A DNA stretch of 64,000 bases from CAWABB01 sp963780165 (GTDB taxonomy: Bacteria > Bacteroidota > Ignavibacteria > UBA10030 > UBA6906), in NCBI GenBank assembly GCA_963780165.1, contig CAWABB010000006.1:1-64000 (forward strand), read 5' to 3'. Below are positions 53,998-62,047 of this stretch, piece by piece. The notes beneath the pieces were generated by a model. The model saw only the letters and a list, made by a program, of their open reading frames with translations. It was not told the origin of the DNA and made no database searches. How positions within the stretch are numbered: position 1 is the first letter of the stretch; every line of letters starts with the position of its first letter. Position numbers and translations under genes: made by a program.

Positions 53998-54459
53998 TCA
54001 GGAGGCGCGCAACTGCTCGATCTCGGACTCTATTAAGTAGAGAAGAGTAGGGACATTCTTCACGACGGCATCCGAGAGGCCGATGCTCTGGGCGAACGTT
54101 TCCCCCTCGATGCCGAGGAGGATCGTCATCTGCGGGAGGTAGCCCAGGAGCCGGGCGGTTTCGATCCCCTCCGCGACGCCGTATCCGTGCGTGGAGAACC
54201 TGAAGAGTGCCGGTGAGATGCGCCCACGGGCCGTGTCGATGCGGTGGATGGTCCCCGGGGGCTTGCCTGAAGAGATCGCGTCAATGAGGATGGCGGCAGA
54301 GGTTCCCCGCAACAGTTCAACCAACCCCGCCGCCTCTCCACTGTGCTCGCGCACGTCGACGCCGGGCAACCCGCGCCGTTTGAGCTCCCGTGCGACACAG
54401 ATTCCCAGACCGTCGTCCGCGCGGAACTCATTCCCCACGCCTACCAGACGGATCAGCAT
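53998..54459 (-). CDS. Hydrogenase maturation protease
   Basis: 153 residues from ATG 54459 with AGAGGAG directly before it; an upstream TTG-initiated extension lacks family similarity. M52/HycI-HoxW type endopeptidase that removes the C-terminal tail of the NiFe hydrogenase large subunit after nickel insertion: RLVGVGNEFRADDGLGICVAREL (Ni-recognition Asp or Glu), LIDAISSGKPPGTIHRI and STHGYGVAEGIE. It closes the hydrogenase operon, 96 bases after the large-subunit gene whose product it cleaves. Confidence 0.92.
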   Translation of the reverse strand: MLIRLVGVGNEFRADDGLGICVARELKRRGLPGVDVREHSGEAAGLVELLRGTSAAILIDAISSGKPPGTIHRIDTARGRISPALFRFSTHGYGVAEGIETARLLGYLPQMTILLGIEGETFAQSIGLSDAVVKNVPTLLYLIESEIEQLRAS

Positions 54460-54555
54460 CTCCTCTGTGGCAACTCGATGATGTTGCGCTTGTGCCACGC
54501 CGCCCACCCCCACCAAATATGGAATGTCATGTGCCGCCTGCAACCTCGGCCAGGC

Positions 54556-55839
54556 CTAATCTTCCTCGATCCTCACGAAATGCGTCGCGCACGAAATGCA
54601 GGGATCGTAATTCCTGACCGCCTGCTCGCATTTCCACGTGAGCGCCTCGCGGTCCAACTCCACGTTCGCCGACGCAAACTTCCGAAGATCCGCTTCGATG
54701 GTCCCCAGATTCTGCGCCGTCGGCGGAACGATTTTTGCGTCCAGCACGACTCCGTCGTCGCCCACACGATACCGGTGGTAGAGCATCCCGCGAGGAGCTT
54801 CGCTCGCGCCGAACCCGATCCCCTTTTTCACCTCGATGTCGACCGCAGGGCGATCGGGCGGCGTGTAGTTCTCGATGATGCGGATCGCTTCGTCGAACGC
54901 ATACACGGTCTCGACGGCCCGGACGATGATGCTCCTGAAGGGGTTCTTCACCGGCGGTTTCAGGCCCACGGAGTCCGCAGCCTGACGCGCCGCGGGCGAC
55001 AGCTGGTCGAAGTTCAGGTTGAAGCGCGCGATCGGGCCGACCTGGTACGACCCGCGCCCCTTTTCCACGGAATGCAGCGCGTTCGAGTGCGGGATGTGGC
55101 GCTCCTCGAAATGGAACTCGTATTCGCGGATCGCGATGTCGAGTCCGCTGGTCGCGACGATCCGGCCGCCGTTGAACGGGTACTCGCCCGGCGAACGGAG
55201 GGACACGAACTCATAGTCCGTCTCCAGCTCCGGGAACTCGAGCGTTGCCGTGAGTGTCACGGTTTCCAGCGCACGGTCTCTCCCCCACTTCAGCCGATCC
55301 AGCAGCGTCCGCAGCTCGTTGCGCGAGGGGACGCGGTAGAAACCGCCCACGCGCACGTTGACGGGGTGGATCTCCCGCCCGCCCAGAAGCGCCACGATGT
55401 CGTTTCCGATTTTCTTCATCTCCAGCGCCATCTTCACCAGCTCTGGCTTGTCCTTCGCCAGCAGCAGGGCGTCCTCATAGCCGAGGAAATCCGGCGCGTG
55501 CAGCAGGAAGACGTGCAGGACATGGCTCTCGATCCACTCGCCGCAATAGATCAGCCGGCGGAGGTCGCGCAGCGGCCCCTCCACCTTCACCCCCATCGCA
55601 TCCTCGAGGGCATGCACGGAGCTCATCTGATAGGCGATCGGGCAGATCCCGCAGATCCTGGCCGTAATGTCCGGGACCTCCATGAAATCGCGCCCGCGCA
55701 GGAAGGCCTCGAAGAACCGCGGCGGCTCATAAATGCGCAGCTTGACGTCGACGACCTTGCCGTCCGTAATCTTGATGTAGACGGCCCCTTCGCCTTCCAC
55801 GCGCGCGAGTTGGTCGACTTTGATGACCCTATTTTTCAT
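54556..55839 (-). CDS. hydA: NiFe hydrogenase large subunit, group 3b (sulfhydrogenase alpha)
   Basis: 427 residues from ATG 55839. The two active-site Cys pairs are intact: RICGIC (61-66) and DPCISCATH (412-420). After His420 there is a seven-residue tail ending FVRIEED, the piece the maturation protease would remove. VDQLARVEGEGAV, GREIHPVNVRVGG and APRGMLYHRY are typical. With HydB, HydG and HydD it forms a soluble, NAD(P)(H)-linked bidirectional hydrogenase that may also reduce sulfur. It overlaps the small-subunit gene by 11 bases. Confidence 0.95.
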   Translation of the reverse strand: MKNRVIKVDQLARVEGEGAVYIKITDGKVVDVKLRIYEPPRFFEAFLRGRDFMEVPDITARICGICPIAYQMSSVHALEDAMGVKVEGPLRDLRRLIYCGEWIESHVLHVFLLHAPDFLGYEDALLLAKDKPELVKMALEMKKIGNDIVALLGGREIHPVNVRVGGFYRVPSRNELRTLLDRLKWGRDRALETVTLTATLEFPELETDYEFVSLRSPGEYPFNGGRIVATSGLDIAIREYEFHFEERHIPHSNALHSVEKGRGSYQVGPIARFNLNFDQLSPAARQAADSVGLKPPVKNPFRSIIVRAVETVYAFDEAIRIIENYTPPDRPAVDIEVKKGIGFGASEAPRGMLYHRYRVGDDGVVLDAKIVPPTAQNLGTIEADLRKFASANVELDREALTWKCEQAVRNYDPCISCATHFVRIEED

Positions 55840-56605
55840 GCACGTCACTCTCCTTCCGGAACGCCTCCGAGTACGCGTTGAATCCCCGGAACGCAAGCAT
55901 GATGTCGCGATTCGACATCCCCAGGCGCCCGAACCGGACGCTCAGGGAGGGCGGATTCGCGTTCTCCATCGGGCCGAAGCACCCGTAGCACCCGCGCGCA
56001 TAGGTCGGGCAGATCGCCCCGCAGCCCGCATGCGTCACGGGCCCCATGCACGGCGTCTCGTGCGCGACCATCACGCACGTCGTTCCGCGGAGCTTGCATT
56101 CGACGCAGACCGAGTGGGACGGGACGGTCGGCTTGCGCTTGTTCAGATAGGCGTTCAGAACTTCCAGGAGCTGCATCTTGTTGATCGGGCAGCCGCGGAG
56201 CTCAAAGTCGACGTGGACATACGATCCCACCGGCATCGAGCGGTCGAGCGTGGAGATGTACTCCGGCGAGGCGTAGACCAGGCGCGTGTACTCCTTCACG
56301 TCCTTCCAGTTCCGGAGCGCCTGGATCCCGCCCGAGGTCGCGCACGCGCCGATGGTAATCAGCACGCGGCAGGACTTGCGGATGTCCCGGATGCGCTCCA
56401 CGTCGTGCGGCGTGGTGATGCTGCCTTCGACGAGCCCCACGTCGTACGGGCCCGGCAGCACGCGGCGGCTGGCCTCGGGGAAGTTCGCGATCTCAACGGC
56501 GCCCGCAACCGCGAGCAGCTCGTCCTCCGCATCCAGGAGCGACAGCTGGCATCCGTCGCAGGACGCGAACTTGTAAACGGCAATTTTGGGTTTCTTCGCC
56601 GGCAT
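55829..56605 (-). CDS. hydD: NiFe hydrogenase small subunit (delta)
   Basis: 258 residues. NuoB/small-subunit fold with Fe-S ligands: FASCDGCQLSLLD for the proximal cluster, GSITTPHDV, IGACATSGGIQAL, GCPINKMQLLEV, then a Cys-rich segment VCVECKLRGTTCVMV ... GPVTHAGCGAICPTYARGCYGCFGPME providing further clusters. There is no Tat signal, as expected for the cytoplasmic group 3 enzymes. It begins one base after the gamma-subunit stop. Confidence 0.95.
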   Translation of the reverse strand: MPAKKPKIAVYKFASCDGCQLSLLDAEDELLAVAGAVEIANFPEASRRVLPGPYDVGLVEGSITTPHDVERIRDIRKSCRVLITIGACATSGGIQALRNWKDVKEYTRLVYASPEYISTLDRSMPVGSYVHVDFELRGCPINKMQLLEVLNAYLNKRKPTVPSHSVCVECKLRGTTCVMVAHETPCMGPVTHAGCGAICPTYARGCYGCFGPMENANPPSLSVRFGRLGMSNRDIMLAFRGFNAYSEAFRKESDVHEK

Positions 56606-56606
56606 C

Positions 56607-57467
56607 TCAGAGCTCCTTCCGTTCCATGAGGGGACGGATCTTCGGCAGCGGATAGACGGGCCCTTCCTTGCAGATGAACGTGGGGCCGAACTGGCAGTGG
56701 CCGCAGAATCCGACCGCGCACTTCATGTTCCGCTCCATGGAGAGGAACACGTGGTCGGGCGGCACGCCCCTTCGCTCGAGTTCATCCACGGTGTACTTCA
56801 TCATGATCTCGGGGCCGCAGACGTACGCCACCGTCTCCCGTGCATCGAGCTTGATATAATTGAAGAGGCCCGTGACCACGCCGATGTGCCCCTTCCAGGA
56901 GGTATCGCCGCGGTCCACGGTGACCAGCGCTTCGATGTTGTTCTCGTTTCCCCATTTCTCCAGCTCGACCCGGTAGAGGAGGTCGAGCGGGCTGCGTCCC
57001 CCGTACAGGACGATGATGCGCTTGTACAGGTCGCGTTGACGGGCCAGCGTATACACCACGGGGCGGAGCGGGGCGAGTCCGATGCCGCCCGACACGATGC
57101 AGACGTCCTTCCCTTTCGCGCCATCAATGGGCCAGCTCGAGCCGTAGGGGCCGCGGAGGCCGATAACGTCGCCGCGCTTCTTCTGCGCGAGGGCCGTGGT
57201 GACCGTTCCGACGCGATGGATGGTGTGATCGAGCAGGCCGGTTTTCTGCGGATCGGAGCTGATGGAGATGGCCGCCTCCCCGACCCCGAACACATACACC
57301 ATGTTGAACTGGCCGGGCAGGAACCTGAACGGCCCCGCCCAGTCGCCCATGTCGAGCGTCAGCGTGAACGTGTCGTCGTTCTCCCAGATGATCCTGCGGA
57401 TAAGCACAGGGTGGGAGAGCATGGGATCCGTTACCCCGTGCGGGACGGGTGCAACGACGTTGTTCAT
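56607..57467 (-). CDS. hydG: Hydrogenase FAD/NAD(P)-binding diaphorase subunit (gamma)
   Basis: 286 residues. Ferredoxin-NADP reductase-like: RFLPGQFNMVYVFGVGEAAISIS (FAD), GPYGSSWPI, IVSGGIGLAPLRPVVY (NAD(P)), YVCGPEIMMKYTV. The C-terminal CAVGFCGHCQFGPTFIC supplies a 2Fe-2S cluster. It links the hydrogenase to NAD(P)H. Start overlaps the upstream cyclic-nucleotide-binding gene by four bases. Confidence 0.94.
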   Translation of the reverse strand: MNNVVAPVPHGVTDPMLSHPVLIRRIIWENDDTFTLTLDMGDWAGPFRFLPGQFNMVYVFGVGEAAISISSDPQKTGLLDHTIHRVGTVTTALAQKKRGDVIGLRGPYGSSWPIDGAKGKDVCIVSGGIGLAPLRPVVYTLARQRDLYKRIIVLYGGRSPLDLLYRVELEKWGNENNIEALVTVDRGDTSWKGHIGVVTGLFNYIKLDARETVAYVCGPEIMMKYTVDELERRGVPPDHVFLSMERNMKCAVGFCGHCQFGPTFICKEGPVYPLPKIRPLMERKEL

Positions 57468-57946
57468 TTACGCACCTCCGACGTGATGAGCCCGTACATG
57501 TCGAGCAGCTGGAGTCGGGTCGCCTCAAGCCGGCTTTCCATCACCTGCGCGAGCCGCAGGAGGACATCGTAGCCGAACCCGGAATCGGATTCGCATTTGT
57601 TCCTCAGGCATTCGCCGTCCAGGGCAATGGCGCGGGTTTCGACGGCCGCAACGGCGGTGAAGTGCCAGCGGTACGGCGAGATCAGCCAGGACCAGCCGAG
57701 GACTTCGCCCGGTCCCACTGTCTGGATCCTCATCGCACCCCGGCCAGGGAAGTCGATTTCGAGGGCAACGCGCCCGCTCCTGATGAGATAGAACGTGTTC
57801 GCAATCTCGCCCTCGCGGAAGATCGTCGCATTTTCCATGAAGCGGACGTTGGAGGCGCACCCGAGCAGCGTCTTCATGTGCTCTTCACTGAAGCCGGCGA
57901 GAAACGGATGCTGCTGGAGTGTGGTCGTCAGATCTTCGGTATGCAT
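57464..57946 (-). CDS. Cyclic-nucleotide-binding-domain protein without DNA-binding domain
   Basis: 160 residues from ATG 57946. cNMP-binding beta-roll of the Crp/Fnr family: ENATIFREGEIANTFYLIRSGRVALEID, IQTVGPGEVLGWSWLI (phosphate-cassette region), then a C-helix with LAQVMESRLEATRLQLLDMYG. It ends there, with no helix-turn-helix, so it cannot be a classical transcription factor. It is embedded between hydB and hydG with tight spacing (10 bases; 4-base overlap), which points to a role in controlling or assembling the hydrogenase. Confidence 0.88.
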   Translation of the reverse strand: MHTEDLTTTLQQHPFLAGFSEEHMKTLLGCASNVRFMENATIFREGEIANTFYLIRSGRVALEIDFPGRGAMRIQTVGPGEVLGWSWLISPYRWHFTAVAAVETRAIALDGECLRNKCESDSGFGYDVLLRLAQVMESRLEATRLQLLDMYGLITSEVRK

Positions 57947-57956
57947 GTCAGCCACC

Positions 57957-59078
57957 CTAGGTGTTGGTGGAGATAACTGTGGGTTCAATAAACGCCGCCG
58001 CCTCTGCCGTGATGTCGATGTGCGCGGGGCACCAGGTGATACACCGGCCGCAGCCCACGCACCCGGATTCGCCGAACTGGTCGACCCAGTGGACAAGCTT
58101 ATGCGTAATCCACTGTCGGTACCGCGTTCGCGTGGACATCCGGATATTGCCGCCGGCGACTTTTGTAAATTCGGTGGTGAAGCACGAATCCCAGCGGCGC
58201 CACCGCTCTGCATGTGTTCCCGTCAGGTCCGTGGTCTCTTCCACCGTCGAGCAGAAACATGTCGGGCAGACCATCGTGCAGTTGGCGCACGAGAGGCACC
58301 GCTTGGCGATATCGTCCCAGCGTCCGTGGTCGAAGTACTCTCCCGCGATGGCGCTCTTGTCCCCCGGCGGCATCTGCCGGGAGAACTTGCGACCGGCCTG
58401 GTCGAACAGCTCCTGGGCTTTGCGCACTTCGTCCGGTTGGGCGGGCCTGGGCGACAGCGAGGCCAGAAGGAGCCGGCCCCGTTCGGTCCCTCCCTCCGCG
58501 AGGAAGAGATGTTCGCCGCCATCGATCACTTCGGTCAGGGCGACGTCGAATCCTTCCGTGGCGCGCGGGCCCGTGTTCATCGACGAACAGAAGCACGTGC
58601 CTGCGGGTTCTGTGCACTGCACGGCCACGAGGAACGCGTTCGTCCGGCGTTCGACGTAACCGGGATCGGCATACTCGCCGTTGCGGAACACCTTGTCGAG
58701 CACGCCCATCGCGTGCAGGTCGCACGAGCGCACGCCGATGAATGCATAGGGCGCGTGCGAGGCGCCGTTCGAGGGCTGGACCTCAAACGCCTTCCCCGAT
58801 TTGGTGGCCTTGAACAGACAGGTGCGCGGCGGATACAGGAATCGCTTCCACGAATGCTGCGACACGACATACCCGAACAGCGCGTCGTCGCCGCGCTTCT
58901 CCAGGCTGTACGCACCGGGCGATTGCTCCTCCCTCCACCCGCGCGGCAGGTCGTCGGCCGAGGAGATCTCGTCCAGAACGATAGCCCCGTCCCGGAGGGT
59001 CGGACCGATGAGCGTGAACCCCTGTGAACGGAGAGCGGAGAGAAGTGAAGCGAGGCCTTCGAGCGTGAGAACGTCCAT
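57957..59078 (-). CDS. hydB: Hydrogenase 4Fe-4S subunit (beta)
   Basis: 373 residues from ATG 59078. Carries two 4Fe-4S ferredoxin motifs near the C-terminus (CLSCANCTMVCPTCFC and CVGCGRCITWCPAHID). Also AYAFIGVRSCDLHAMGVLDKVF and a CxC in CTEPAGTCFCSSMNTGP, a pattern of the sulfhydrogenase beta/anaerobic sulfite reductase A family. It wires electrons between the small-subunit clusters and the gamma flavin subunit. First gene of the operon; the in-frame extension upstream to 59177 was rejected for lack of similarity. Confidence 0.93.
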   Translation of the reverse strand: MDVLTLEGLASLLSALRSQGFTLIGPTLRDGAIVLDEISSADDLPRGWREEQSPGAYSLEKRGDDALFGYVVSQHSWKRFLYPPRTCLFKATKSGKAFEVQPSNGASHAPYAFIGVRSCDLHAMGVLDKVFRNGEYADPGYVERRTNAFLVAVQCTEPAGTCFCSSMNTGPRATEGFDVALTEVIDGGEHLFLAEGGTERGRLLLASLSPRPAQPDEVRKAQELFDQAGRKFSRQMPPGDKSAIAGEYFDHGRWDDIAKRCLSCANCTMVCPTCFCSTVEETTDLTGTHAERWRRWDSCFTTEFTKVAGGNIRMSTRTRYRQWITHKLVHWVDQFGESGCVGCGRCITWCPAHIDITAEAAAFIEPTVISTNT

Positions 59079-59172
59079 GATGGCTCTCTGAGATAGTCGA
59101 GGGAAATCTCGTCGTATTCGTACGACAGAAGGCGTGCCACGGGGCGGGTGCGACGTTCTTCGCGCGTCTTGG

Positions 59173-59201
59173 AACATAAACCGGTTGTGGTCCGTTGTCT
59201 C
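59173..59201 (-). promoter_or_regulatory. Possible promoter of the hydrogenase operon
   Basis: Minus strand GAGACA (59196-59201), 17-base spacer, TATGTT (59173-59178), about 95 bases upstream of the hydB ATG. The -35 box is imperfect. Confidence 0.4.
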
Positions 59202-59274
59202 TTCTCAGGTGTGCGAAGAGGCGGCTTCTGCGGTTCCTACTGTTGACAATCAGGCGGGAAGAAAGCGCGAGCAA

Positions 59275-59293
59275 GTGTTGAGAACTTCAACAC
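59275..59293. promoter_or_regulatory. 7-bp inverted repeat GTGTTGA-N5-TCAACAC
   Basis: Perfect dyad GTGTTGA (59275-59281) / TCAACAC (59287-59293), about 75 bases upstream of the possible hydrogenase promoter and 35 bases past the MFS stop. Resembles Crp/Fnr-type sites in its TTGA...TCAA ends but has a 5- rather than 6-base centre. It could equally end transcription of the MFS gene. Confidence 0.35.
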
Positions 59294-59327
59294 CAAGTGC
59301 AATCAATCGACGAAGGATGCGGCGAGA

Positions 59328-60833
59328 TCAGGAAGCCGCGGATCGACCTGTGACGCGAGGAAGGAAGAACGACATCGCGAACGAGACGAGCGCAACGACG
59401 AGCGCGATGAGAAACACCATCTGCATCCCGTCGCCGAATGCGAGCACCACGAGATCCTGCTCGGACGGAGCGAGCGTCGCGCGCACGGCAGGCTCGATGA
59501 GCTTCTGCGGATCCGAGACCGGAAGGCCGCCGATCAGCGCTCCCCCCAGGACGGAACCCATGACGCCGTTCAGCGCCGACCCGAGCACACTCACCCCCAC
59601 GGCACCACCGATCGTGCGAGACAACATCTGCGACGACGTGGCGACACCGATGCTCTTGTGCTCGACGCTCTGCTGCACCGTCAGCATCAGCGACGGCGTC
59701 TGGCACCCCATCCCGATGCCGATGAGCGTCACGCACCCCATCAGGTACCAGACACCGATTCCGGCGCCCGCGATATACGCAAGAAAGAGTCCCACCGCCA
59801 TAAAGATCAGCCCGATCCTCACGAGACGTGGCTCGCCCCACCGATGTGCAACGCGCCCCGCCAGCAGGCTCGCCGTGGACCATCCGAGGGACATGGGGGT
59901 GATCATCAATCCGGCCTGCATCGCAGTCCCTCCCAGGATCGTCTGGGCAAACAGCGGGGCATACGCGATCACTCCATACATGGCTATACTCCCCATGAAG
60001 CCAAGGAGGTTCCCGAGCCAGAACGCGCGGTGACGGAAGAAACCGATTTCGAGGATCGGATGCGGCGCGGAACGCTCGCGCCGGATGAAGAGAAAGAGAA
60101 ACAGCACCCAGGCGGCAAGCAGGAGGAGAACCGCCTCGTCCAGAATCGTCCGCTCGCGGCCCAGACGCAGGAGCGCCAGCAGCAGGCTGATGATCGTGAG
60201 CGTCAGCAGGATCGCGCCCGGGAAGTCAATCGGCTCGCGCCCGTGCCCCAGCTCCTCCCTGTAATTGGACGCGATGATCAGAATCGATGCAATCCCGACC
60301 GGGATATTCAAGTAGAACACCCACGTCCAGCCGATCGAGACGACAACAGCGCTTCCGAGGAGCGGGCCGATCACGGCGGACACGCCCCATGCCGACGCAA
60401 TCGCGCCCAGCGCTTTCCCCCTCTCGCTCGGGGGGAACACCGTGCTGATGAGCGTGAACGGCATGGACGAGAGTCCGCCGGCGCCGATCCCCTGGATCCC
60501 TCTATAAATGATGAGCTGGACCATCGACGAGGAAGTCCCGCACAGGATCGATCCGACGAGGAAGGTGAACACCGCCCCGAAGAACAGCATCCGCTTCCCG
60601 TAGACGTCCGACAGCTTCCCCCAGAGCGGCATCGAGACCGCGGTCATGATCATGTAGACAGAGAAGACCCAGCCGTAGAGCTGAAGTCCGCCGAGCTCGG
60701 TGACGATCGTCGGCATGACCGTCGCGAGGATGGTGGTGTCGAGCGCGGCGATGAAGCTGGCGAGAATGCCGCCGAGGATAATCCAGGTCTTCGCGTGCGG
60801 GTGAGGGGAACCGGATGGATCGGGGGAAGACAT
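59328..60833 (-). CDS. MFS drug/proton antiporter, DHA2 (EmrB/QacA) type
   Basis: 501 residues from ATG 60833, with about 14 membrane helices. DHA2 motifs: IAALDTTILATVMPTIVTEL (motif D1), GKLSDVYGKRMLFF (motif A), YRGIQGIGAGG, and motif C WGVSAVIGPLLGSAV. Exports drugs or amphiphilic compounds using the proton gradient. It begins seven bases after the nth stop, so it is co-transcribed with endonuclease III. The extension to 60893 overlaps nth and was rejected. Confidence 0.93.
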   Translation of the reverse strand: MSSPDPSGSPHPHAKTWIILGGILASFIAALDTTILATVMPTIVTELGGLQLYGWVFSVYMIMTAVSMPLWGKLSDVYGKRMLFFGAVFTFLVGSILCGTSSSMVQLIIYRGIQGIGAGGLSSMPFTLISTVFPPSERGKALGAIASAWGVSAVIGPLLGSAVVVSIGWTWVFYLNIPVGIASILIIASNYREELGHGREPIDFPGAILLTLTIISLLLALLRLGRERTILDEAVLLLLAAWVLFLFLFIRRERSAPHPILEIGFFRHRAFWLGNLLGFMGSIAMYGVIAYAPLFAQTILGGTAMQAGLMITPMSLGWSTASLLAGRVAHRWGEPRLVRIGLIFMAVGLFLAYIAGAGIGVWYLMGCVTLIGIGMGCQTPSLMLTVQQSVEHKSIGVATSSQMLSRTIGGAVGVSVLGSALNGVMGSVLGGALIGGLPVSDPQKLIEPAVRATLAPSEQDLVVLAFGDGMQMVFLIALVVALVSFAMSFFLPRVTGRSAAS

Positions 60834-60840
60834 GACGGAA

Positions 60841-61728
60841 TCAGCCGCCGAACGTATCGGCCGAAGGGCAGAGCGAGCGGACGGGGCAGTCAACGCACAG
60901 CGGACGGCGCGCGTTGCACCACTTCCGGCCGTGAAGAATCAGAATGGACGAGACCTCGATCCAATCGGAGGGCGGGAAGACTTCCGTGAGGTCCGCCTCG
61001 ATCTTCTCGGGCGTGTTCTGAGCGGAGAAACCCAGCCGTCCGGCGAGCCGCTGGACATGGGTGTCGACGACCACCCCGGAGGCGATCCCGAACGCCTGAC
61101 CGAGCACGACGTTTGCGGTCTTCCTCCCCACGCCCGGGAGCGTGACCAGCTCCTCCATCCGGTCCGGGACATGCCCGCCGTGCCGTTCGAGCAGCGCCGC
61201 GCTGCAGGCGAGGATGCTCTTCGTCTTGTTTCTGAAGAACCCTGTGGAGCGGATGATCTCCTCGATCGCACTCTGGTCGGCCCGTGCGAATTCCGCCGGG
61301 CCCGGGTACGCTGCGAAGAGCCCCGGGGTCACCATGTTGACGCGCTCGTCGGTGCACTGCGCGGAGAGGATCGTGGCGATGAGGAGCTGGAAGGGGTTGC
61401 CGTGCCTGAGGGCCGTGACGGCTCCGGGGAACTCCTTCCGGAGGATAGCGAGTATGCTGGCCGCCCTGGCCTGCTTCGCTCCGGGGGTCTCCTGGGCTGT
61501 CGATGACACCCGAACATCTTTCCTGGGGCCTGCGCCATGCTTCACTCGAGCATCCTTCCTGGAAGTCGCGCTGTTCTTCACACGGACATCCTTCGTCGGG
61601 CTCGCGTTCTTCTTTATACTGACAACTTTCGTGGGACCCGCGTCCTTCTTTGGGCCAGCAGCCTTCCCGGGGGCAGGACGCTTCTTCGCATCAGCCTTCT
61701 TTCTGGTTCCAGCTTTCGACTTTGCCAC
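60841..61728 (-). CDS. nth: Endonuclease III with repeated basic N-terminal tail
   Basis: 295 residues; the enzyme itself begins at about residue 85. Base-excision glycosylase/AP lyase: LIATILSAQCTDERVN, helix-hairpin-helix LPGVGRKTANVVLG with the catalytic Lys, VVVDTHVQRLAGRLG with the catalytic Asp, and the 4Fe-4S cluster CNARRPLCVDCPVRSLC (C-x6-C-x2-C-x5-C). Residues 1-85 are Lys/Ala/Pro-rich and contain four 12-residue repeats (KVVSIKK at 34, KDVRVKN at 46, KDARVKH at 58, KDVRVSS at 70), like a histone H1-type DNA-binding tail. Most bacterial Nth proteins lack such a tail. Confidence 0.93.
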   Translation of the reverse strand: MAKSKAGTRKKADAKKRPAPGKAAGPKKDAGPTKVVSIKKNASPTKDVRVKNSATSRKDARVKHGAGPRKDVRVSSTAQETPGAKQARAASILAILRKEFPGAVTALRHGNPFQLLIATILSAQCTDERVNMVTPGLFAAYPGPAEFARADQSAIEEIIRSTGFFRNKTKSILACSAALLERHGGHVPDRMEELVTLPGVGRKTANVVLGQAFGIASGVVVDTHVQRLAGRLGFSAQNTPEKIEADLTEVFPPSDWIEVSSILILHGRKWCNARRPLCVDCPVRSLCPSADTFGG

Positions 61729-61732
61729 AGGC

Positions 61733-62020
61733 TCACCAGTACGTTGTCGTTATCGTGACGTCGCCCTTCACTTTCGCCAGGCACGCCGCCCGCTCGTCTT
61801 CTTTGAACCCATGCTGGTCCATCAGGCGCTTCTCGAGAGGCGTCGGGGGTGCGAGGTTCTCGACCCCGTCAACGACCCTCACGCGGCACCACCCGCAGAT
61901 CCCCTCGCCACTGCACGACTGGCCCAGGGGCACGTCCACCTGGTTCGCGGCGGCAAGCAGCGTGGCGTGCGGCTTGATCTCGCGTTCTTTGTTCAGCGGT
62001 ATGAATTTTACCTTGGGCAT
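61733..62020 (-). CDS. 2Fe-2S ferredoxin
   Basis: 95 residues. Plant/adrenodoxin-type ferredoxin fold with cluster ligands Cys36, Cys42, Cys45 (SCSGEGICGWCRVRV) and Cys80 (RAACLAKVKGDV). Small soluble electron carrier; partner unknown. It lies four bases before nth and 27 bases after polX in the same orientation, so the four genes polX-ferredoxin-nth-MFS probably form one unit. Confidence 0.93.
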   Translation of the reverse strand: MPKVKFIPLNKEREIKPHATLLAAANQVDVPLGQSCSGEGICGWCRVRVVDGVENLAPPTPLEKRLMDQHGFKEDERAACLAKVKGDVTITTTYW

Positions 62021-62047
62021 TCGAAGACCGTCAATGTACCCGCGCGC

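Noticed and set aside
54460..54543. TTG-started extension of the hydrogenase protease
   Set aside because: Family similarity begins at MLIRLVGVGNEF, and AGAGGAG lies directly before that ATG.
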